Assembly (NCBI GenBank): GCA_051745935.1
Contig: JBNJEM010000008.1
Coordinates: forward strand, 1 to 33,568
Length of the DNA: 33,568 bases
Reading direction: 5' to 3'
From: JBNJEM01 sp051745935
Lineage (GTDB): Bacteria; Planctomycetota; Planctomycetia; Pirellulales; Pirellulaceae
Of the stretch, positions 8,031-16,386 are shown piece by piece; positions within the stretch are counted from its first letter, which is position 1; each line of letters starts with the position of its first letter. The notes beneath the pieces were generated by a model. The model was not told where the DNA came from and ran no database searches. It saw only the letters and a list, made by a program, of their open reading frames with translations. Made by a program: the position numbers and the translations under genes.

Positions 8031-8718
8031 GTTTCGCTGCCGACACGGTTTTCCGGGCGATTTTCATCTCGAAGTCGCGTTCGAGATGGATCGCCGATTC
8101 ACGACCTTGTTCGGGCCTTCCGGTTCGGGAAAGACCACGATTTTATCGATCATTGCCGGCTTCGTGGTGCCGCGGGAGGGATACGTCAGACTGGGAGGCC
8201 GCACGCTGCTGGACACGCTGCACGGCGTTTCAGTGTCGGTCAAGGATCGCGCGATCGGCGTGGTGTTTCAAGATGCGCTCCTGTTTCCACACCTGACGGT
8301 GGAAGCGAATCTCCGCTATGGCCAACGCCACCGAAAACCTCGGAAACGGGAGGTGAACTTCGATCGCGTGATCGAAGTGTTGGAAATCGGAAGACTGTTG
8401 AAACGTTATCCGCGAAACCTCTCCGGTGGGGAAAAGCAACGAGTCGCTTTGGGGAGAGCTCTCCTCAGCGGCCCTGAGTTGCTGGTCATGGATGAACCGA
8501 TGGCGTCGCTCGACGCCGCTCTGAAAATGAGGGTCCTCGCCTATCTCGAACGCGTCGTGACCGAGTGGAACCTGCCCACCTTGTACGTCACTCACTCCCA
8601 GACGGAAGTGCGTCGCGCGGCGGACTGGGTGGTGGTCCTGGAAAAAGGGCGCCGGGTCGGTCATGGAACTCCCAATGACGCCTTGGAACAGTTCCAGCCG
8701 CTAAATGAGCGAGCGTGA
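8017..8718 (+). CDS. modC: Molybdate ABC transporter ATP-binding protein, short form
   Basis: This ATPase drives ModB. From ATG 8017 (233 residues): Walker A GPSGSGKT at 33-40, Q-loop Gln85, signature LSGGE at 135-139, Walker B LLVMDE at 155-160, and the switch His at 193 in THSQ. Typical ModC proteins are about 350 residues and carry a C-terminal TOBE/Mop domain that binds molybdate. This one stops right after the ATPase domain, so that regulatory domain is absent. The overlap with modB and the gene order modA-modB-modC support the identity. The open frame upstream of 8017 belongs to modB in another frame. Confidence 0.92.
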   Translation: MSLLEFRCRHGFPGDFHLEVAFEMDRRFTTLFGPSGSGKTTILSIIAGFVVPREGYVRLGGRTLLDTLHGVSVSVKDRAIGVVFQDALLFPHLTVEANLRYGQRHRKPRKREVNFDRVIEVLEIGRLLKRYPRNLSGGEKQRVALGRALLSGPELLVMDEPMASLDAALKMRVLAYLERVVTEWNLPTLYVTHSQTEVRRAADWVVVLEKGRRVGHGTPNDALEQFQPLNERA

Positions 8719-8814
8719 TGTCGAAAACACTCGTTCGCCGGGGGAAGTACGAACCGTGATACGCGCTCATCAACGCCAAAAAAAGCAAGATCCATTGGCA
8801 ACCATCATCACATT

Positions 8815-8918
8815 TATACCGGTCGCGGATGACTTTCTCCGCCGCGAGTCCGACCATCGGGAGGACGGCTTGCGTCGGGTGGCTTTCCATCCGGAAAAAT
8901 CCAACCGCCTGAAATATA
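8815..8918 (+). repeat. Family A repeat, copy 4
   Basis: Forward orientation, TATA at both ends, about 100 bp after modC and co-directional with the flanking genes. A few substitutions (CATCGGG, GGTGGC, CCATCC) distinguish it from the array copies. Confidence 0.95.
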
Positions 8919-9108
8919 CTTCCTTTGGCGTCCGTATCTGAATAATCCGAAGGATGACATGGTACTTGAATTAAGGAGCTTTGGAAGCGGAAGCCGGGTC
9001 TCCAATTTCGGCAACCCTTTGGTCGTATGCATGGGGAGAACCATGCGCCGAAGGTTCGCGGGAACCTCGTGGCGTGGGGCCGCCGTCCGCTGGCAGGATT
9101 CGTGACGG

Positions 9109-9209
9109 TTCGAACTGGTGGCCGAGCGGACTCTGGCCTGGCGGTTGAACCGGTGCGTGTCATGGGCCACGAGCGACCGCGAGCCCCGATTCCGCTTTCG
9201 ATGGCTCCA
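9109..9209 (+). repeat. Family C element, diverged right half
   Basis: The stretch from TTCGAAC at 9109 through GAGCGGACTCTGGCCT and GCGGTT closely matches 14814-14876. A degenerate end CTTTCGATGGCTCCA at 9195-9209 stands for CTTCAGATGGCTAAA. The distance from TTCGAAC to this end is 86 bases in both copies. The left half is not recognisable. The 530-bp gap after modC otherwise holds only family A copy 4. Confidence 0.55.
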
Positions 9210-9248
9210 TGCATATCCGATTCCTGATTTCCCCCACGGCTCGATCGC

Positions 9249-10151
9249 ATGAAGCATCTCTTTCATCGCCGCCGGATTGTTTTCAACGTGTCGTGGGTGT
9301 TAATCATGCTAGCAGCCGGGGCTCTGTTTCTCCGCGCGCTGCCCGTGGACCTCGCCATGGCTGCCGTGGCGAGCCAGTTGAAGACAAGCGGAGGTTGGGG
9401 CATGCTGGCATTCGGTGCCGCGTTGGTGCTGAGCACCATCGTGCTATTGCCAGCGTGGCCGTTGAGTGTCGTGGCGGGGGCTGTTTTTGGACTGGAACGG
9501 GGGGCGGTTTTGGTTTCGATCTCGTCGACGGTCGCCGTGGCCGTCACGTTCCTGCTGGCTCGCTACCTGGCACGGCCAATGGTCGCCAGGCAGGCCCGCA
9601 AGTATCGAAAGTTCGAGGCGATTGACCGCGCGATCGGCGAGGAAGGCTGGAAGATGGTCGCTTTGCTACGGCTTTCCCCCGTATTCCCTTTCGGGCTGCA
9701 AAACTACTTTTACGGGCTGACGCCGATCCGGTTTTGGTCTTGCGTATTCACCAGTTGGATGGCCATGGTGCCCAGCACCCTGATGTATGTTTATCTCGGT
9801 TACCTCGGACGCAGCGGCCTGGAAGCGGTGGTGGAACCATCCCCTTCGATGCGAATCGCTCAGTGGGCTCTGCGGATCATCGGGTTCGTTGCCACACTGG
9901 CCGTCACCTTGTATGGGGCGTACCGCGCGCGGCAAATCATCCAGGAAAAAACGCCAATTGAAGACGGAAGGCGGCGTGGCGGTGGGAAATGGCCGTCCGA
10001 CCGTTCGGCCGAGGTTGCGGGTCCAGACCTGTGGACGCCTACCTGGAGAAGCTTCCTTGTGCTCACCGCCGCTCTGCTCATGATGGCGGCGGCCATTTGG
10101 AGCTACATACAAAAGGATTGGATTCGGAGTTTAATCGAGCGGCTCGGCTGA
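9249..10151 (+). CDS. TVP38/TMEM64 family (VTT domain) membrane protein
   Basis: This is an integral membrane protein of the DedA/TVP38 superfamily. Family members are implicated in lipid or ion transport across the membrane, but the exact role of this one is unknown. Of 300 residues, helices lie near 12-30, 52-80, 85-105, 162-186, 204-224 and 267-287. The VTT hallmark RLSPVFPFGLQNYFYGLT is at 141-158, followed by PSTLMYVYLGYLG. An additional hydrophilic stretch (230-265) and last helix extend beyond the usual domain. ATG 9249 has no strong ribosome site. The gene stands alone between repeat-bearing gaps. Confidence 0.88.
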   Translation: MKHLFHRRRIVFNVSWVLIMLAAGALFLRALPVDLAMAAVASQLKTSGGWGMLAFGAALVLSTIVLLPAWPLSVVAGAVFGLERGAVLVSISSTVAVAVTFLLARYLARPMVARQARKYRKFEAIDRAIGEEGWKMVALLRLSPVFPFGLQNYFYGLTPIRFWSCVFTSWMAMVPSTLMYVYLGYLGRSGLEAVVEPSPSMRIAQWALRIIGFVATLAVTLYGAYRARQIIQEKTPIEDGRRRGGGKWPSDRSAEVAGPDLWTPTWRSFLVLTAALLMMAAAIWSYIQKDWIRSLIERLG

Positions 10152-10264
10152 AGCTCCTCGGCGACGCCCGCCGGCGCGGTTGACGCCGAAATCCGGGTCG
10201 ATTAGCTTGAACAGGCGGGTTTCACTCATACACTGCGAGGGCAGACCAAGCGTTACAAACAAAG

Positions 10265-10506
10265 TAACCGTTCCGGGCAACAGACCGATATCCGCGGACG
10301 TTCGCACGCACATATTGAGGAAAGGCTTTTCGAGGTGCGAATGCCACGGGCTGGTCCCGTGGTCCGTTACGTTCCACGCTACCGACGGCCAGGAGTAGTA
10401 TGTCTGGCCGGTTTGTAGCGGCGAGCGTGAACCACCACGGGACAAGCCCGTGGCATCCATGCGGGCTCCCGTATCCAGGCGGTGGAGGGGCACCCGTGAA
10501 CGGCTA
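10265..10506 (-). mobile_element. Family B nested-palindrome element (MITE-like), full copy
   Basis: A 242-bp element with ends TAACCGTTCCGGGC and (read inward) TAGCCGTTCACGGG. It is flanked by an imperfect 10-bp duplication, ACAAACAAAG at 10255-10264 and CCAAACAAAA at 10507-10516. Inside are the two complementary arms containing CCACGGGACAAGCCCGTGGC. The orientation is opposite to the copies at 25669 and 33134. It encodes no transposase. Its right edge lies only 22 bases before the ATG at 10528. Confidence 0.8.
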
Positions 10507-10527
10507 CCAAACAAAAGGCTCATGATC

Positions 10528-11640
10528 ATGGCTCGAATCCCGGAGACGCTTCTGTTTCTGGTCATGGGGTTAATCCTTACGGTGGTTAACCTCGCCTCAG
10601 CTGACTCACCCCAAGAATTCACCAACAGCATTGGAATGAAATTGAGGCTAATTCCGGCTGGAGAGTTCATGATGGGGAGTGCTGAGTCGGCGGAAGAGTT
10701 GGCCGAGTTCTTTCCCCACACGGATGCGGCGTCCTTCGAGGATGAACGGCCCCAGCATCGGGTGCGGATTGCGGACCCTTTCTACTTGGGGGTCACCGAA
10801 GTGACCCAAGAGCAGTACGTCCAGATCATGAGCAGGAATCCGTCCCAATTCGACGGCGAATCGCATCCGGTGAATACGGTCACGTGGAACGATGCCGTGG
10901 AGTTCTGCGAGCGACTGTCAGAGAAGGAAGAACGCGCCTATCGCTTGCCCACCGAGGCGGAATGGGAGTATGCATGTCGCGCCGGCACTACGACTCGATG
11001 GTACTTCGGGGACCGCCTGACCTTTGCCGACGAAGAGAACGATGCCACCATGGGTGAAGAGAGTTCTCCCAGCCTGGAACGAATGGACGAGAGTAACGGA
11101 CGGTTCAGCGGTGACAACGCGAGTTTGGACGAAGCGGGGAACACGAGTTCGGCGGCAGAGGCCGGGACCGGTCCGGAAGAAGACGCTAATGGCAACTCGG
11201 ACGAGCAACGCAGCGCCGACCAGGAAGAAGCGGATTACACGGGTTTGGACGACGAGGAGTTGGGCGGCATGGATGAGGAGCCGAAGGAACGTCTGGAGCA
11301 GTATGCGTGGTACGCCGCCAACTCGGACATGTCAACGCACCCGGTGGCGCGAAAGGACCCAAACCCCTGGGGGTTGCACGATATGTACGGAAACGTTTGG
11401 GAATGGTGTAGCGACTGGTATGGTAAAGCCTACTACGAGAGCTCGCCGGTGGACGATCCCACTGGCCCGGACACTGGAGGCGGGCGAGTGACCCGGGGCG
11501 GCAGTTGGCGCGGGGCGGCGTGGGGATGCCGGTCATCGCTGCGCAGCAAAAGCGCCCCTACCGATGATCTAAATCATGTCGGATTTCGAGTGGTCGCTGA
11601 AGTGGCGGTTGACCAGCCCGAAATGGAAAACGGTGATTGA
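10528..11640 (+). CDS. Exported SUMF1/formylglycine-generating-enzyme-like protein with acidic insert
   Basis: This is a C-type-lectin-like SUMF1-fold protein, predicted secreted. From ATG 10528 (370 residues) a signal peptide covers about 1-25 (ending ASA). The SUMF1 domain begins with NSIGMKLRLIPAGEFMMGS (33-51), then VTEVTQEQY, LPTEAEWEYACRAG (140-153), GLHDMYGNVWEWCSDWY (282-298) and RGGSW (323-327). Residues about 167-257 are a low-complexity insert with roughly one third Asp/Glu. It sits in the middle of the domain, before YAWYAANS. Of the two catalytic cysteines of true formylglycine-generating enzymes only one position (WGC, 332-334) is kept, so sulfatase activation is doubtful. ATG 10528 has AGG 9 bases upstream; ATG 10522 is an alternative. 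Confidence 0.85.
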   Translation: MARIPETLLFLVMGLILTVVNLASADSPQEFTNSIGMKLRLIPAGEFMMGSAESAEELAEFFPHTDAASFEDERPQHRVRIADPFYLGVTEVTQEQYVQIMSRNPSQFDGESHPVNTVTWNDAVEFCERLSEKEERAYRLPTEAEWEYACRAGTTTRWYFGDRLTFADEENDATMGEESSPSLERMDESNGRFSGDNASLDEAGNTSSAAEAGTGPEEDANGNSDEQRSADQEEADYTGLDDEELGGMDEEPKERLEQYAWYAANSDMSTHPVARKDPNPWGLHDMYGNVWEWCSDWYGKAYYESSPVDDPTGPDTGGGRVTRGGSWRGAAWGCRSSLRSKSAPTDDLNHVGFRVVAEVAVDQPEMENGD

Positions 11641-11702
11641 AGGACGCGGGGCCTGAATTCCTCGGGGTGGTTAACATCGGAAAATCAATCATTGTCGCAT
11701 TT

Positions 11703-11778
11703 TGACAAGCCGTCCTTAACGATGTGCAACGGAAGTGCGAGCGTCCACGAATATCAGCCTCGTGCCCGTGAACGGTTA
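11703..11778 (+). mobile_element. Family B element, right-end fragment
   Basis: About 75 bp match the right end of the copy at 25669-25918, including GATGTGCAACGGA and the terminal GCCCGTGAACGGTTA. The rest of the element is missing. The fragment overlaps the last codons and the stop of the minus-strand signalling gene. Confidence 0.75.
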
Positions 11779-14090
11779 CTCGATCCTTCAGATACCTGGA
11801 GCATTGCCAGGAGTCGGCGGAAAAGCGTGGGACTTTGCATTTCCTCGTCGAAATCGGCGGGGCCGTCGAAACGCTGGGCCATGAAATAGGCCTGGAGGCT
11901 GGCGAACAGCAACCGCGCGCGTTCGCGGATGTTGTCCTGTCTGCGATCGCGAGTATTGGCAAGCTGGATGGAGACGCGAATCATGGTGTTGTTGGCATCG
12001 AAGCGGTGGCCGGTTTCATTCCCCGTTTCGAAGAATCGCAGCGACAAGATGAAACGGGTTGGACGGTCGGAAGCCCGCCGGCTCTTGTCGGCTTCTTTGG
12101 TGATATAGAGTCGTAGCTGGTTATCCTCGGTGGGTGCGACTTCCGCGTGATGGTCGGAGATGAAACCGCGTAGCTTCTCCATGGTAACCGTCAGGGGAAC
12201 GGTCGTGATTAACGTCTCTTTCAGAAGATGGCCAGAGGGGTATGATTGCATCCACCGACGAAAGAGATTGTGGCGTTTTTTGGGTTCTTTCGGGGGAGTG
12301 TCCGGCATGCCGACACCGAGTTGCACGACTTGATTGCGGCCGGATTCCTTGGCCTGCAGGAGAGCACGGTCCGCGCGTCGCAACATCGTTTCTGGTGTGT
12401 CGCCCGCTTGGATTTCGGTAACGCCAAAGCTGGCCGTGATCTTTCGATTATCCAAACAACGCTGGGACAAATCCTCCAGTTCGCGACGGATTTTCTCGGC
12501 GCGACGCGCGATGGCATCATTGTCGCAATTCGGACAAAGCATGACGAACTCTTCGCCACCGTAACGCGCCACGAAATCATCCGGGCTCGCCAACCGCCGC
12601 AGCAATGACGCAAAGCTCACCAACACGTCGTCGCCCGCCTGATGGCCATACGTGTCATTGACATGCTTGAAATGATCAATGTCGCAGATCAGCAGCGAAT
12701 AGGAAGATCCGTTTTGCCCGTGCGTATTGACGAGTTTCGCGTGAACCCGGTCAAACTCCGCTCGGTTGGCCACGCTGGTGAGCGGATCGTGAGTCGCCTT
12801 CAAATGCAACTTTTCAATGCGCCGTTCCATCGTGATTTCCCGGGATGCATCGCGTAACAGCACGGTGATGCCTTGCAGGACACCGTCCTGCCCCATGACT
12901 GGCACGGCGTGCAGGTCAATACTTACATCCTCTCCGGTTCGATTCCCCAGGGTCACCCGCTGAATTCTGTCCGTGTGATTACGCACGGCCCACGCGATCG
13001 GGCAGTCGTGATCACTCACGGCGCGTCCATGCTGGTCGCACAACTCCATTAGGCGGCAGGACCAACGCTGGTGGAGTACACTTGACGCGGCCAGGCCGGT
13101 GAGCTTTTCCACGGCCGGATTCCACAACAAGATTTTCAGGTCGCTGTCCACGAAGACTACCCCGTCGTGCATGTTCTCCAACAAACGTCGCTGAAACAGA
13201 TCCGCGCGTCCCGCGGGCGTGATCTCTCCGGTGGCCCCGGGATGGTTCCAAGTCCATAACGCCATGGACTGTTCCGGATTCGAACTGTTAAGCCAGCGAC
13301 GGGACAGTTCCGGTGTTAGCTTGACTTGATCGGAAGCAAGTAGGTCGCAGAAGTGTTCAGACAACTTTGGATCGAATTGCGTGCCGCCACAGGCGAATAA
13401 CTCGGCGATGGCCTCTTCATGCGACAAGGCAGGTCGGTAAACCTGGTCGGTTGTCATGGCGTCGTAAGCTTCGACAATGGAGACCATGCGGGCGCCGAGC
13501 GGCAGATGCTCCCTCCGGCGATCAAATCCGGCACGGCTGCCATCCCACCACGCCGCCGTGTATTTCACAATGGAAAGCACGTCCGGGGAGGCGCTACTGT
13601 GCATCAGAATCCGTTGGCCCAGGGTGCGATGATGAGCGATCGTGGCTGCTTCCTCGCGATTCAACTGACCCGGCTTTAACAAAATGCGGTCGGGTACGCC
13701 AATCTTCCCCACATCATGCAACAAGGCCGCTACTTCAAGTGCGTTACGCTGCTCGTCCTCCAGGCTCAGATTGAGACTCCAAGAGGAACTCGTTAACGCG
13801 ACGCGAAGAGAGTGAAACGCCGCCGGGGCATGCCTGGCTTGAAGGGCCATGAACACATTGCTCGCCAAGCCCAGCCGGGCTCGGACCAAATTGTCGAGAC
13901 AGGCGGTTTCGAGCTTCGGCGACGGACCAGGCACGCTCGCGTCGAGATCAATGTCCCCGCCCAGGTACTGATCAAGATGTTCGATCAATGACGAGATCAC
14001 CGTTAAACTGAGTTCAGCCGTCACACTCGCGCGGACCGGGCGCGCGGAGCTCGTGTTACCAGATTGTCTTGGCGTGGGCGTACTTTGCAT
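11754..14090 (-). CDS. Degenerate HD-GYP / PAS / GGDEF signalling protein
   Basis: Probably a cytosolic cyclic-di-GMP enzyme; no membrane helix is visible. Numbering from ATG 14090 (778 residues): an HD-GYP-like domain (about 90-250) keeps HDVGKIGVPD (125-134) and AYDAMT (208-213), but the metal-binding HHE..WDG..GYP block reads YTAAWWDGSRAGF (177-189). Phosphodiesterase activity is therefore doubtful. A PAS domain (about 300-415) follows, then GGDEF with an intact RYGGEEF active site (509-515). The inhibitory RxxD site is altered to SPDD, so product inhibition is probably absent. About 180 residues after 600 match nothing I know. The frame is open up to GTG 14180; no good ribosome site decides. 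The stop codon lies within a family B element end. Confidence 0.85.
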   Translation of the reverse strand: MQSTPTPRQSGNTSSARPVRASVTAELSLTVISSLIEHLDQYLGGDIDLDASVPGPSPKLETACLDNLVRARLGLASNVFMALQARHAPAAFHSLRVALTSSSWSLNLSLEDEQRNALEVAALLHDVGKIGVPDRILLKPGQLNREEAATIAHHRTLGQRILMHSSASPDVLSIVKYTAAWWDGSRAGFDRRREHLPLGARMVSIVEAYDAMTTDQVYRPALSHEEAIAELFACGGTQFDPKLSEHFCDLLASDQVKLTPELSRRWLNSSNPEQSMALWTWNHPGATGEITPAGRADLFQRRLLENMHDGVVFVDSDLKILLWNPAVEKLTGLAASSVLHQRWSCRLMELCDQHGRAVSDHDCPIAWAVRNHTDRIQRVTLGNRTGEDVSIDLHAVPVMGQDGVLQGITVLLRDASREITMERRIEKLHLKATHDPLTSVANRAEFDRVHAKLVNTHGQNGSSYSLLICDIDHFKHVNDTYGHQAGDDVLVSFASLLRRLASPDDFVARYGGEEFVMLCPNCDNDAIARRAEKIRRELEDLSQRCLDNRKITASFGVTEIQAGDTPETMLRRADRALLQAKESGRNQVVQLGVGMPDTPPKEPKKRHNLFRRWMQSYPSGHLLKETLITTVPLTVTMEKLRGFISDHHAEVAPTEDNQLRLYITKEADKSRRASDRPTRFILSLRFFETGNETGHRFDANNTMIRVSIQLANTRDRRQDNIRERARLLFASLQAYFMAQRFDGPADFDEEMQSPTLFRRLLAMLQVSEGSSNRSRARG

Positions 14091-14320
14091 GGCCTCGTCT
14101 ATGGCATTGCCCCAAAAGGAGCTGATAGAGGGAAGCGGGTTACGAAACGGCGTCAAATCGGCCCGGCGGGCAAGGGCCACGGCACTGGAAGCTGTCGCTG
14201 CCTGGCCACCGTGATACGACTTGCCCCCCCTTCCGTGAACGGTTTGTGATCCGCCCCGTTACATCACAAACCACACCGCAAATGCTCCACCGCATTCGTG
14301 TCGTCGCTGATCCGGCGAAG

Positions 14321-14424
14321 TATACTTCAGGCAATCGAATTTGTCCGAATGGAACGCTGCCCGACGCAAGCCGTCCGCCCGTTGGTCGGACTCGCGGCGG
14401 ACAAAGTCATCCGCGACCGGTATA
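14321..14424 (-). repeat. Family A repeat, copy 5
   Basis: Reverse orientation on the plus strand, TATA at both ends. It carries TTTGTCCG facing CGGACAAA, a fully paired form of the outer stem. Confidence 0.94.
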
Positions 14425-14592
14425 CATCTGTTGAAACCCTAGCTCGCGGCGTCACTATGGTCAACGAAGAAACCAAGTCGGAATTCTGGAGAATACCCGA
14501 GTCCGAAGAGGCCCGAAGCACGAATGCAATAACCAAGGACAAACGCACAACCCGGACGAGCCGGAACCATACCGGGTTAGGCCACGCAGGTG

Positions 14593-14626
14593 TCAGGGGG
14601 CAGGGATCAGGGATCAGGGAGATCAG
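14593..14626 (+). repeat. Low-complexity tandem CAGGGAT repeat
   Basis: Degenerate short repeats of the type CAGGGATCAGGGATCAGGG. No function is assigned. Confidence 0.6.
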
Positions 14627-14716
14627 AGTCGCCCATGCCACCGATGAGGCCGTTGAGCATTTTCCGCGTCGCAACCCCATTCCTGCTGGTTTGGGCGTTT
14701 CGGACATTCGTATGAC

Positions 14717-14914
14717 TTTAGCCATCTGAAGGTGGTCCAGCCGGGGCGACAAGGGTTTGAAACGGACCCTCTGGAGCGCGCGGGCCCCCGTTCGCGGGAA
14801 TAATCCATGGCCATTCGAACGCGTGGCGAGCGGACTCTGGCCTTGCGGTTAAACAGCTGCGTATGACGGGCGACGGAGAGCGGCGACGTTGCTGTTCTGC
14901 TTCAGATGGCTAAA
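14717..14914. mobile_element. Family C element with 15-bp perfect inverted ends
   Basis: TTTAGCCATCTGAAG at 14717-14731 is the exact reverse complement of 14900-14914, enclosing 168 bp with no gene. The internal segment 14814-14876 recurs at 9109-9176. One end sequence recurs at 33033-33047. No target duplication is obvious. It looks like a small non-autonomous element. Confidence 0.6.
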
Positions 14915-15045
14915 CAGTTACCGACATTCGAGTTTTTTCCCGGTATTTCGGGGTATTTCAGACATTCGGATTTCTCTGCTGGCAACGGCTCAGGTTTCGC
15001 TGCCGGTCATGCCGAATTTTCTAACAGGCAGACTGATGTCGCGGT

Positions 15046-16386
15046 ATGTTTATGGTGGCGGTGTCTATTATGGCGTTTAGGCGAGCTAGTTATCGGGATG
15101 AACGTCGGCGCCGCGTGCTAATTGAAGAGCCGGGGGGAATGGATGGGCTCGAAAGGGAGCTGGTCTCGGATTCACCGCCCGCTGAATTGCCACGCCGCTA
15201 TACCGATGCCGCCTTGTCCGTGGGGCGGTGTCGGCTCAGCGACCTCGTTCCCCTCCGATGGTGGATCGTCCTGGCTTGGCTCGGAGTATTGATTTCATGC
15301 GCGGCTGGGATGGAAGCGGTCTATGGATACGTCGCGTTGGGGTATACGAAATTCGATATCTCCGAATTGCCCGCCATTGACTTGTCTGAGCGAGCAAGCA
15401 TAGCGACGTGGTTTTCGTCCATCCTCCTCCTGGCTTGCGCCGTCTATGGGATATTGATTTATCAGATGCGACGTCATCGGGTAGATGATTACCGGGGACG
15501 GTACCGGATGTGGCGATGGATAATTCCCTTGTTCTTGCTGGCCAGTATTGACCAGGTGGCCAGTATACAAGAGTCGCTGTTCGCGATGTTGTGGCGGTTG
15601 GCCCCTTTATCAGAGTACACCAATGGCCACCTCCTTTGGCATGGATCGATGGCCGTGGTGGCGGCCGTCGTGGCCGGGCGATTGGTGATCGAGATGCGTG
15701 CCTGTCGCCTGGCGAGTTTGTTGCTTACGGCTTCGCTAGGCTGTTTTGGCGTGATCATCGCCGCCCGCGCGGGGTGGCTTTTGACGGAGTCGAATGTACT
15801 GAAAACGATGTCGCTTTCCAGTCTCGTGATGGGGTCGCGGATCCTCTTGCTGATGGCGATTTTGCTTTATGCTCGACACGTCCATCGCGACGCTCACGGG
15901 CAGCTACCCGTCGGACGTCATAAGCGGCGGAACCGGCGAGAACAGCGGGAAGAGCGTGTTGGGCCGCGGGAATCCGAAGAGGGCTCGCCGTCGTCGAGCA
16001 AGTCCCGCACTTCAGGAACTCGTACCCAAGATGGCAGCAAAGTGACTCGCGCCGATCCGGCTCACGCGTCTCGTCAAAAGGACTCCTCAAAGCGAACGGC
16101 GCGGCGGAAACACCGGTCGCCGCAAGAGGGGGCGGCGTCCGCGGAGTCTTCCGAGTCCACCGAAGTTCGAGGGGGTACGTCGCGGAGGCCAAAGCGGTCG
16201 GGGACTGCTGGCGCGGCGGGTGCCGGGAAACCGTCGCCAGCGAGATCATCCAAATCAGCGTCCCGCCAGGTGGATGACGAAGCCATGGATAACGACGATG
16301 CGGGGGAGGAAAAACCGCGCAAGCTCTCCAAGTCCGAGCGAAAGCGATTGCGCAAAGAGCGCCGTCAGCAACGTCAAGCATCATGA
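15046..16386 (+). CDS. Polytopic membrane protein with long basic tail
   Basis: Unrecognised function. Of 446 residues, the N-terminal 70 are hydrophilic. About six hydrophobic segments follow (near 72-92, 121-140, 158-172, 200-213, 223-241 and 260-277). From about 285 to the end is a disordered-looking tail rich in Ser, Lys, Arg and Ala, finishing KLSKSERKRLRKERRQQRQ. Tails of this type recur in planctomycete membrane proteins and may bind nucleic acid or acidic partners; that is inference. The start is uncertain: ATG 15046, 15052 or 15070 are in frame and none has a clear ribosome site. Codon use is GC-rich at third positions, as in its neighbours, which supports real coding. Confidence 0.75.
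   Translation: MFMVAVSIMAFRRASYRDERRRRVLIEEPGGMDGLERELVSDSPPAELPRRYTDAALSVGRCRLSDLVPLRWWIVLAWLGVLISCAAGMEAVYGYVALGYTKFDISELPAIDLSERASIATWFSSILLLACAVYGILIYQMRRHRVDDYRGRYRMWRWIIPLFLLASIDQVASIQESLFAMLWRLAPLSEYTNGHLLWHGSMAVVAAVVAGRLVIEMRACRLASLLLTASLGCFGVIIAARAGWLLTESNVLKTMSLSSLVMGSRILLLMAILLYARHVHRDAHGQLPVGRHKRRNRREQREERVGPRESEEGSPSSSKSRTSGTRTQDGSKVTRADPAHASRQKDSSKRTARRKHRSPQEGAASAESSESTEVRGGTSRRPKRSGTAGAAGAGKPSPARSSKSASRQVDDEAMDNDDAGEEKPRKLSKSERKRLRKERRQQRQAS

Larger units (their letters stand above)
14181..15045. other. Divergent intergenic region rich in repeats
   Basis: About 865 bp lie between the minus-strand signalling gene and a plus-strand membrane protein gene. The region contains family A copy 5, a GGGATCA-type simple repeat (14593-14626) and a family C element (14717-14914). 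It then becomes less GC-rich before 15046. No gene is supported. Confidence 0.65.
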
